DNA of 14,793 bases. Source: Chitinophagales bacterium (GTDB lineage: Bacteria > Bacteroidota > Bacteroidia > Chitinophagales > UBA10324). The position numbers and the translations under genes are program-made. The notes under the pieces were generated by a model, which had not been told where the DNA came from, searched no databases, and was given only the letters and a program-made list of their open reading frames with translations. The stretch lies in the NCBI GenBank assembly GCA_013695715.1, contig JACCZZ010000016.1, positions 1 to 14,793 of the forward strand. The letters run 5' to 3'. This document shows, piece by piece, positions 8,221 to 14,288 of this stretch (positions within the stretch are counted from its first letter, which is position 1; every line of letters begins with the position of its first letter).

Positions 8221-8293
8221 AAAAAAAAGAGTTTGGATTTTGCTTTCTGATAAGCAATTAAGCTGAAGTACACTTATGCATCAGAACACTATA

Positions 8294-8305
8294 GTCTAAT
8301 TAGAC
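8294..8305. repeat. Perfect 12-base palindrome between flippase gene and ST2
   Basis: GTCTAATTAGAC reads the same on both strands and begins 5 bases after the flippase stop codon. It could be a protein-binding dyad or form a weak 4-bp hairpin with an AATT loop. It has no U-rich tail that would make it a terminator. A 12-base palindrome can occur by chance in AT-rich spacer DNA, so a function is only a suggestion. Confidence 0.3.
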
Positions 8306-8310
8306 AATTA

Positions 8311-9768
8311 TTATTCAATATTTGAAATCTGATCTTCAATGGTGTCGGAATTATCTTTTTTCTTTTTCTTTTCAGGTTTCAATGCCTTCTTTAGCTCACT
8401 GAGGAAAGTACGCGGGTTGATATTAAACATATCTTTAAAATCAAGGGTGTAAAAGCCATAATATTTCTTTATAAGGATGAATGGAACTGCATTCATCAGC
8501 AATACGCCGAAAGCATTTACACATGCTGCCCCTACTGCACCATACCTGGGAATAAGCCACAGATCGAGCACTACCGCCAAAATAGTGGCTGCAACCATTA
8601 GGTTGCGATTGAGCTTTTGCTTACCAGTCATGATTAATACACTATTTACAGGCCCGGTAGCTGCATTGATAAACTGACCCACAGCAAGAATGATGAGAGA
8701 AATGCTACCACTGAGAAATTCTTTCCCAAATAGGCCCATAATGAACGGTGCGCCCAAGATTACTATAATAAGAATAGGTGCAGAACACCAAAAGATGATT
8801 TTAGTTACAAACTGCGCTGATTTTCTTAATTCATCCATTTTTCCTTCAGCAAAAAGCTCAGCAAACCTTGGCGCTGCCGGTATCAGCAGCGCTATCAATG
8901 CAATACGTGTGATGGTTGCTACTTTAAATGCATTGCGGTAAACACCTACATCCTCAATTGTGGCATAACGCCCAAGGATAAAGGTATCAGCATAACCTCT
9001 GATGAGAGAGGCAAAAGCAGCAACAAAAAGAGATATCCCTATCCAGAATTTCTCCCTGAAATTGATGCCTGCTTCTGACTGTGTTGAAAGATAATTTGAA
9101 TATTTGAGCCACCAATAAACACTCAGCACACTTGTAAGGGTTATATAAGCAACATAAGTGATTACTGGAACATAGAGATCACGCCGGCTGGTGAATAATA
9201 TGATGCTTCCAAGAATGAGGATGCCAAATATGAAATTACTTACATTATGAAGAAAGGTATACTGTTTTATTTTCTTAAGGCCTCTTATGCCACCGGTGCT
9301 GATTTGGAAAACTGTGAGAGGCAATAATGCCAAAGCGGCTATTCTGAAATAAGGGAAAAGCTCAGGTTTTTTAAATACATCACCTGCGATCTCTTCTGCA
9401 AAAAAATAGATTATGGTAGAAACCAACAAGCTTAATGGAACAGAGACAAGCATAGACTTATTATACAAGTCTTTAATCCACCCCATCTTTCTCTGCGCCT
9501 TATATTGTGCACCAAAACGGGTCATAAGGGTATCTGATCCCAGCTTTGAGATGCTATTGCTGAAATTCATCAGCGATTGGCAAAGGTTATAGATGCCAGT
9601 TCCGGCCGCGCCAGTGCTTCGGGCAAGCATTAAAGCGAAGAGCCAGTTTAGTCCCATTCCGATCAGCCGGGTGCTGAATGCTGAAATACCCCCACTAACC
9701 AATTCCTTATGATCTCCAGAATCCTTTTGCTCAGATTTATCCAGTACTTCTTCGTTAATGTTTTTCAT
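8311..9768 (-). CDS. Wzx-type polysaccharide flippase (MOP/MATE superfamily)
   Basis: A 485-residue inner-membrane protein with about twelve to fourteen hydrophobic helices, expected to move the undecaprenyl-linked repeat unit from the inner to the outer leaflet. After a charged cytoplasmic N-terminus the first helices carry SGGISAFSTRLIGMGLNW (residues about 25-42), GTGIYNLCQSLMNF and RFGAQYKAQ. Mid-protein GGIRGLKKIKQYTFLHNVSN and GRYATIEDVGVYRNAFKVA, and late LIILAVGQFINAATGPVNSVLIMTG, are typical of polysaccharide-synthesis MOP exporters. The C-terminus ends in a lysine cluster (KPEKKKKKD) and an acidic tail, both predicted cytoplasmic. The length is normal for Wzx. It begins 8 bases after the ST1 stop, so the two are co-transcribed. 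A flippase serving the same locus as the Wzy-like gene is the simplest reading; its substrate is not visible in the sequence. Confidence 0.87.
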   Translation of the reverse strand: MKNINEEVLDKSEQKDSGDHKELVSGGISAFSTRLIGMGLNWLFALMLARSTGAAGTGIYNLCQSLMNFSNSISKLGSDTLMTRFGAQYKAQRKMGWIKDLYNKSMLVSVPLSLLVSTIIYFFAEEIAGDVFKKPELFPYFRIAALALLPLTVFQISTGGIRGLKKIKQYTFLHNVSNFIFGILILGSIILFTSRRDLYVPVITYVAYITLTSVLSVYWWLKYSNYLSTQSEAGINFREKFWIGISLFVAAFASLIRGYADTFILGRYATIEDVGVYRNAFKVATITRIALIALLIPAAPRFAELFAEGKMDELRKSAQFVTKIIFWCSAPILIIVILGAPFIMGLFGKEFLSGSISLIILAVGQFINAATGPVNSVLIMTGKQKLNRNLMVAATILAVVLDLWLIPRYGAVGAACVNAFGVLLMNAVPFILIKKYYGFYTLDFKDMFNINPRTFLSELKKALKPEKKKKKDNSDTIEDQISNIE

Positions 9769-9776
9769 CGCATCAG

Positions 9777-10655
9777 TTAATGCAACCAGCTACTTAAATC
9801 TTTCGCGGTAAGTATAGATAATTTCTCTATATCAGTTCTGAAATATTCAATCAGGTTTCTTCTTGTATCTTCATTGATAGGCTCGGTCTTCTCCATAAAA
9901 TTCTTTGTGAAAAATTGGTTGGTACGCACACCCTTTCTTTTTTGAAACCACAGCTTATATATTTTTTTCAAAGGATTATTAGTCATAAACAGATAGCGCA
10001 ATACTGGATTTTTCCACTTCTTTCCTCCCTCGTTCCAGCGCTTGTTGTAATCAATTGCTGCTTTTTCATCAATACCAAGAAAATGAAATATGCCTTTTAT
10101 GGTGCCGGGCACATCTTTAATGAACTCGTCGTACCAGATGATGTGCACATTTTTAAAATGTTCTTTATAAGCCTGAACAGCATCGGCATATAAGCCCATC
10201 TTTTTATATTGCATGAAGAGTGAAGCATTTGTATTGAAGCGCTCATCTTCTTTCTGAAGCGCTTTCTCAAATGAATATTTTTCTTCCGGATTATTTACGC
10301 GCACGAAATTAAAGGCAGAATAAGCTCTGTCAACGGGGTTACGCAGGATCATCATGATCTTTACATCATCTCCTAGATACTTTTTTATATTATTGATTGC
10401 CTCCTTATAGAAGAACAAATACATCACGCTTGCTTCACCAATAACTTTTTTACCTTCTGATCCTTCAAACAATTGAAAATATTTATCTTCATCCTCCACA
10501 CATTTTTGAATTCTGTTCTTAACTGCATCTGCCACAAAAAACTGCGGCTCTTTCAGCTTTGGCATAAATACATCCGGATGCTGAATCATATAGTTATACA
10601 ATGACCGTGTTGCAGATTTGCCAGCACCAATTAATAAAAAATTAGGCAGAGGCAT
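9777..10655 (-). CDS. PAPS-dependent sulfotransferase ST1 with Thr-Arg phosphosulfate loop
   Basis: A 292-residue sulfotransferase. The phosphosulfate loop reads IGAGKSATRSLY (residues 9-20): Lys13 and Thr16 are kept, but the usual GTTS is replaced by ATRS. The same Thr-Arg pairing occurs in heparan sulfate 3-O-sulfotransferases (KGGTR), so the site is probably functional. KLKEPQFFVAD (33-43, Glu36), IGEASVMYLFFYKE (72-85) and MILRNPVDRAYSAF (102-115; Arg105, Ser113) follow. YKKMGLYADAVQAY and DIEKLSILTAKDLSSWLH complete the fold. An upstream AAAGGA lies 6 bases before the ATG, one of the clearest ribosome-binding sites in this window. It follows the SGNH-like gene after 55 bases and precedes the flippase gene by 8. 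It is the only sulfotransferase placed between the acylation pair and the flippase. Confidence 0.91.
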   Translation of the reverse strand: MPLPNFLLIGAGKSATRSLYNYMIQHPDVFMPKLKEPQFFVADAVKNRIQKCVEDEDKYFQLFEGSEGKKVIGEASVMYLFFYKEAINNIKKYLGDDVKIMMILRNPVDRAYSAFNFVRVNNPEEKYSFEKALQKEDERFNTNASLFMQYKKMGLYADAVQAYKEHFKNVHIIWYDEFIKDVPGTIKGIFHFLGIDEKAAIDYNKRWNEGGKKWKNPVLRYLFMTNNPLKKIYKLWFQKRKGVRTNQFFTKNFMEKTEPINEDTRRNLIEYFRTDIEKLSILTAKDLSSWLH

Positions 10656-10710
10656 GGATTTTCCTTTAAATTGTAATATTAAATTTACCCTTTAAAATTT
10701 TCGCTTATTA

Positions 10711-11820
10711 TTATTTCAGAACTGCAACTGTTGGAGTGAAAAACGTTTTCTTTATATCACTTGCAAGACGGGAGGTAAATAAATTTGCTCCATCCTTATT
10801 CATGTGATTATCGAAAAAATAACTAAGGTGATTGTAGCTCATATCCTGGCTGTAATCTTTGAAAGGGACATTGTATCTCTTACATACATTTATAATGGCT
10901 TCGTATGACGGCTCCATGCTAAAAGGTGCCAATGCAGGCGACATGGTTACATAAACTTTGGTTCCTTTTGATGTTAGATTCGAAAGCATTTCTTCCAGCC
11001 CCTGTATTTTGTTGTTGTCTACTACTTTTCCTTCTTGATTTCGAAGCTCAGCATTTTCACGAATCAACTCCTGTGCTTTCTGTTCTGTAATTACTCCTTT
11101 AAGAGGCTTAAAGCCCGATTCAGACTTTCTATTTTTGTAGATGCCTGCCATAATATCAAGGATTGATGAATTAAACCGATAGATTTTGGAAGACATCTTA
11201 ACTTTTTCATAATTCACAGGCAGAGACCATTCTTCCATAGCACCATGAGTCATCCAGAAATTCTGAGCTGCTTCAGAAGAGGGATATACAACTACTCCAT
11301 CAGACTTATTTCGGTCGCGAATACCTTTAAGCAAATAAATGTCTCTCACTTCCGATTCATCACCATAATATGGAGCCAGCACATTCAGCCTGTCATAATG
11401 TATATCCTTATAGTACATCTCCTCCGGATTCAAATCAATAATTACCAGTTGAGGAGTATAGCGGCTCAGCGCCATTCGAATTATTGCCTGCTCGTAGAAG
11501 ATTGTTTGTCCATCATGACCCGCATTGTAACAGCTAATCTTCAATGAGTCGGCTATGATATTTGGATTATAATTTCGTCGGCCGCGAGAGGAGCCAAGTA
11601 TTATTGCATCCTCATTCATCTTTGTAAATGTGAATGTAGTCTCAGCACCGGGACCAGCCTTTTGTTTAAAGTATAAGTAGTGTATCATTTCTCCAATCAG
11701 CTGATCAAATAAAATCAACGTTGCAAGAAAAAGCAGCCCGTTACGAAGGAGCTTCCACTTGCCATTAGACTGAACCTTTGTTTCCGTTTTAGAATTGGAA
11801 ATAGATAAACTGACTTGCAT
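10711..11820 (-). CDS. Membrane-anchored SGNH-hydrolase-like partner of the MBOAT acyltransferase
   Basis: A 369-residue protein with a basic, Ser/Thr-rich N-terminus, one transmembrane helix at about residues 27-44 (GLLFLATLILFDQLIG) and a large domain that should face the periplasm. AIILGSSRGRRNYNP (72-86) fits the SGNH block I with Ser77 as the candidate nucleophile. YNAGHDGQTIFYE (98-110) fits the oxyanion region, and VIIDLNPEE follows. FFDNHMNKDGANLF near the C-terminus offers Asp337 and His339, spaced D-x-H rather than the usual D-x-x-H. Such AlgX/AlgJ- or DltD-like proteins accompany MBOAT proteins and finish transfer of acyl groups to exported glycans. The ATG at 11820 is chosen over an upstream TTG (11832). 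It overlaps the MBOAT gene by 32 bases, so the products are probably translated together. It could also be a hydrolase that removes groups. Confidence 0.75.
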   Translation of the reverse strand: MQVSLSISNSKTETKVQSNGKWKLLRNGLLFLATLILFDQLIGEMIHYLYFKQKAGPGAETTFTFTKMNEDAIILGSSRGRRNYNPNIIADSLKISCYNAGHDGQTIFYEQAIIRMALSRYTPQLVIIDLNPEEMYYKDIHYDRLNVLAPYYGDESEVRDIYLLKGIRDRNKSDGVVVYPSSEAAQNFWMTHGAMEEWSLPVNYEKVKMSSKIYRFNSSILDIMAGIYKNRKSESGFKPLKGVITEQKAQELIRENAELRNQEGKVVDNNKIQGLEEMLSNLTSKGTKVYVTMSPALAPFSMEPSYEAIINVCKRYNVPFKDYSQDMSYNHLSYFFDNHMNKDGANLFTSRLASDIKKTFFTPTVAVLK

Positions 11821-13231
11821 CAAAAACACCAATTAGTAAAATGATTGAAATTACTCCTGCATAAAAAAGATACCTGAGCACATTATTACGAGGTTCAGGA
11901 AAAATAGCATTCTTATCTTTTGTATATTCTTCCTGGTAGATCTCTACTGAAAATAAGCACACGATTCCGAACAAGCCATACCACATGGTAGATTGATCGC
12001 CATCATAAAACTTTAAACTCTTAAAACTGAACATCTGGCTGTAATAATATAGTGCATCCTGCACGCTCATCGAACGGAAAAATATATAAGAGAAGATGCC
12101 GCAGTGAAAGGCAAGGATGGTTCCAACGATTCTTCCGAATAAGGGATGAATGCCGTATACAACTTTATCAAACTTTTCGATCTGCTTTTTCATCACCAGA
12201 CGTGACGCAAGAAAAATAAAAAAGAGAAGAAAGCATAGTACATAAGTCCAGTTTGCGCCATGCCATAGTCCAGCAAGAAACATCAGCACTCCAAGATTGA
12301 AAATACCTCTCCACTTTCCTTTTCTATAACCGCCCAATGGCTTAAAAACATAATCACCAAACCAGGTGGTGAGTGAGATGTGCCATCGCTGCCACACTTC
12401 ACCTACCGAGCGACCGAGGTAAGGCCTTCTGAAATTTGTCATCAGATTAAAACCCATAATACGGGCTGAGCCAATTGCCATGTCGCTGTAACCGCCAAAG
12501 TCGCAATAAAGTTGAATGGCAAAAAACCACGCCGACACCCAGAAGGTCAGTGGTTCGCCGCTGTGCTGATGTGGAAAGTTGAAAACATTGGCGACGTAAG
12601 CTCCAAGCCGATCAGCAATCACCACCTTTTTAAACAACCCCCACAGCATAAGTTTTAGTCCGGAGATCACCCTGTCATAATCGAATTCATGCTTTTGATA
12701 GAACTGCGGAATCAGGTTCTGCGGCCGCTCAATTGGCCCTGCCACCAACTGCGGATAAAACATTACATAAAGGGAATAGATGCCGAAGTCACGAACGGGC
12801 TTAAAGTTTCCACGATAGACCTCTATCGTATAGCTCATGGCCTGAAAAGTATGAAACGATAATCCGATGGGGAGAATGATGTTTAAATATGGAATATCCA
12901 TACTTACTCCAAACAGGTCTGTAACCCAGTTTAGATTACCAAGAAAGAAGTTGTAATATTTGAAAACAGCAAGTACTCCTATGTTGGCAGCCAGACTCAA
13001 TAAAAGAAATGCCTTCCTTCGCCTTCCCTGAGCCTGATCAATCATTATTCCGGCGAAATAATCAATGATGATGGTGAAAATGAGTATTAGAATATAAATT
13101 GGAATAAAAAACATGTAGAAGATGCAACTGCTGATTAACAGATGCACCCACCTGAATCTATGGGGAAGAAGAAAATAGATGAGGGTAACGAGCGGGAAAA
13201 ATAATAAGAAGCTAAATGAATTAAATACCAT
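11789..13231 (-). CDS. MBOAT family O-acyltransferase (AlgI-like)
   Basis: A 480-residue inner-membrane protein of the AlgI/DltB/PatA type, which passes an acyl group, usually acetyl from acetyl-CoA, across the membrane to an exported polysaccharide. Hydrophobic helices run through most of its length. Signature segments are LPIGLSFHTFQAMSYTIEVY (residues 120-139), PQLVAGPIERP (160-170), YCDFGGYSDMAIGSARIMG (242-260) and EVWQRWHISLTTWF (278-291, His284). GLWHGANWTYV (321-331) carries His324, the invariant His of the family. The end, ASQFIYFQF, is also typical. The length matches AlgI. The start ATG is preceded by a 50-base leader with two inverted repeats and a TACATTTG element. It overlaps the SGNH-like gene downstream. 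The acyl group and the acceptor sugar are not determined by the sequence. Confidence 0.93.
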   Translation of the reverse strand: MVFNSFSFLLFFPLVTLIYFLLPHRFRWVHLLISSCIFYMFFIPIYILILIFTIIIDYFAGIMIDQAQGRRRKAFLLLSLAANIGVLAVFKYYNFFLGNLNWVTDLFGVSMDIPYLNIILPIGLSFHTFQAMSYTIEVYRGNFKPVRDFGIYSLYVMFYPQLVAGPIERPQNLIPQFYQKHEFDYDRVISGLKLMLWGLFKKVVIADRLGAYVANVFNFPHQHSGEPLTFWVSAWFFAIQLYCDFGGYSDMAIGSARIMGFNLMTNFRRPYLGRSVGEVWQRWHISLTTWFGDYVFKPLGGYRKGKWRGIFNLGVLMFLAGLWHGANWTYVLCFLLFFIFLASRLVMKKQIEKFDKVVYGIHPLFGRIVGTILAFHCGIFSYIFFRSMSVQDALYYYSQMFSFKSLKFYDGDQSTMWYGLFGIVCLFSVEIYQEEYTKDKNAIFPEPRNNVLRYLFYAGVISIILLIGVFDASQFIYFQF

Positions 13232-13232
13232 G

Positions 13233-13244
13233 CGTTCCCGAACG
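13233..13244. repeat. Inverted repeat next to the MBOAT start codon
   Basis: CGTTCCCGAACG on the plus strand has two 5-base arms (CGTTC and GAACG) around two bases. It ends one base before the MBOAT ATG on the minus strand, so it covers the place where a ribosome would bind. In RNA the loop would have to open to four bases. It may be a protein site, a translational control element or chance. Confidence 0.3.
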
Positions 13245-13252
13245 TTGTGTGG

Positions 13253-13267
13253 AGGAGATGTTCTCCT
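13253..13267 (-). promoter_or_regulatory. Leader hairpin upstream of the MBOAT gene
   Basis: On the minus strand AGGAGA-ACA-TCTCCT forms a perfect 6-base stem with a 3-base loop. The 5' arm contains the only strong Shine-Dalgarno-like purine run in this leader, although it lies more than 20 bases before the ATG. No U tract follows, so it is not an intrinsic terminator. It could stabilise the leader RNA or regulate translation. Confidence 0.35.
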
Positions 13268-13283
13268 GAATTAAAAAACGGCG

Positions 13284-13291
13284 CAAATGTA
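13284..13291 (-). promoter_or_regulatory. Possible -7 promoter element before the MBOAT gene
   Basis: TACATTTG on the minus strand matches TAnnTTTG exactly and sits 52 bases before the MBOAT start, giving a leader of about 45 bases that would include both inverted repeats. The expected -33 position shows TTT rather than TTG, so the match is partial. If real, it separates the polysaccharide genes from cysQ. Confidence 0.4.
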
Positions 13292-13408
13292 GAAATTATC
13301 CAGCTATAGGGAAAGATTAACCATCAGACACTATTTATACTCATGCTGCTGATTAAAGTTTTCTGAAGCCTTTGCCAAATGAATCATGGGAGCATTGCCG
13401 CCGTTACT

Positions 13409-13430
13409 CTCACAATTGTTTGTCTGTGAG
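13409..13430 (-). other. Weak inverted repeat downstream of cysQ
   Basis: CTCACA and TGTGAG form 6-base arms around a 10-base loop, starting 18 bases after the cysQ stop. No run of T follows on the minus strand, so it is not a convincing intrinsic terminator, and read-through from cysQ into the MBOAT gene remains possible. The rest of the 217-base gap holds only short open frames. Confidence 0.25.
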
Positions 13431-13448
13431 CACGCAAGCTTTACTTCA

Positions 13449-14228
13449 TTATGCAAATTCCGCGATGAAATAAGGGTTTAAGAGGTTTTCCTTATTGTAT
13501 TCGAGACGCTTGTTGGTTTCCCAATTCAACACCCTTCCACCTGCAAGTTCAATTACTGCCTGACCGGCAGCAGTGTCCCATTCCATGGTAGGACCAAATC
13601 GAGGATATACGTCGGCTTTTCCTTCAGCTACCAGGCAAAATTTCAGAGAACTTCCTGAAGAAACAAATTCAACTTCCCTACCCTCTTTTTTCAAATCTTC
13701 CACAAACTCAAGGGTATCATCATTCAAATGTGAACGGCTTGCAACCACGTTTACTTTTTGAAGATGACGCCAGTTCTCCCCTTTCTTCAATGGTATCTTT
13801 GTACCATCTCCATTCATCTTAAAGCTGCCTTCTCCTTTAATGCCATACCAGATTAATTTTTGAGCCGGAGCATAAACTACTCCGAGTATAGGCCTATCAT
13901 GTGACATGAGAGCGATATTGACAGTGAACTCCCCATTTTTTTTGATGAATTCCTTAGTGCCATCTAAGGGATCTACCAGCCAATACATCTTCCAGTTCTT
14001 ACGGTCTTCATAAGGTATCAGCTTCGTTTCCTCAGAAATTACGGGTATATCGGGATACAGTTCTTTTAAGGAAGCCACAATAATGTTATTAGATTTTTGG
14101 TCGGCAAGTGTAAGCGGAGAATTGTCGCCCTTCAATTCTACTGTAAAATCCTGATCATAAACCACCATAATTTCTTTTCCTGCATCTACAGCAATTTCTA
14201 TTATTTCTTCTATATCAAAGTCTTTCAT
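13449..14228 (-). CDS. cysQ: 3'(2'),5'-bisphosphate nucleotidase CysQ
   Basis: A 259-residue cytoplasmic Mg-dependent phosphatase of the inositol-monophosphatase superfamily. It removes the 3'-phosphate from PAP (and PAPS), giving AMP. PAP is the inhibitory by-product of every PAPS-dependent sulfotransferase reaction. Key residues are visible: PLTLADQ (38-44, Asp43), VISEE (63-67), WLVDPLDGTKEFI (83-95; Asp86 and Asp89 bind metal), GSSLKFC (192-198) and PTMEWDTAAGQAV (213-225, Asp218). The DPLDGTKEFI form and GSSLKFC separate CysQ from plain inositol monophosphatases. The length is typical. The frame could be read from a TTG at 14288, but that triplet is the -33 box of a good promoter, so the ATG at 14228 is the start. 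It stands at the head of the sulfotransferase locus, in the same direction, 217 bases before the MBOAT gene. Confidence 0.93.
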   Translation of the reverse strand: MKDFDIEEIIEIAVDAGKEIMVVYDQDFTVELKGDNSPLTLADQKSNNIIVASLKELYPDIPVISEETKLIPYEDRKNWKMYWLVDPLDGTKEFIKKNGEFTVNIALMSHDRPILGVVYAPAQKLIWYGIKGEGSFKMNGDGTKIPLKKGENWRHLQKVNVVASRSHLNDDTLEFVEDLKKEGREVEFVSSGSSLKFCLVAEGKADVYPRFGPTMEWDTAAGQAVIELAGGRVLNWETNKRLEYNKENLLNPYFIAEFA

Positions 14229-14257
14229 ATTGATGAAGGTGTTTAAAAATGGGAGCG

Positions 14258-14288
14258 CAAACCTACATGTTTGCAGATGAATATACAA
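14258..14288 (-). promoter_or_regulatory. Bacteroidota-type promoter of cysQ
   Basis: On the minus strand TTG (14286-14288) is followed after 20 bases by TAGGTTTG (14258-14265). This is an exact match to the Bacteroidota housekeeping promoter (TTG, about 19-20 bases, TAnnTTTG). The transcript would start near 14251, leaving a leader of about 22 bases before the ATG at 14228. It may drive the whole array if no terminator follows cysQ. Confidence 0.6.

Noticed and set aside
8184-8273. Longer N-terminus of ST2 from a GTG start
   Set aside because: The extra 30 residues have no counterpart in the family and overlap a promoter-like TACATTTG. The ATG at 8183 gives the conserved MxLPNF start.
941-10655. 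Six similar genes as DNA repeats or a recombination cassette
   Set aside because: Similarity is limited to the short conserved protein motifs. I see no long nucleotide identity that would suggest recent gene conversion or a repeat array.
13331-13387. 18-codon frame (MIHLAKASENFNQQHEYK) between cysQ and the MBOAT gene
   Set aside because: Too short, with no ribosome-binding site and no similarity I recognise. The same frame is open for about 25 codons further upstream but lacks an ATG.
14229-14288. Longer N-terminus of CysQ from a TTG
   Set aside because: The TTG is the -33 box of an exact Bacteroidota promoter, and the ATG at 14228 gives a normal-length CysQ.
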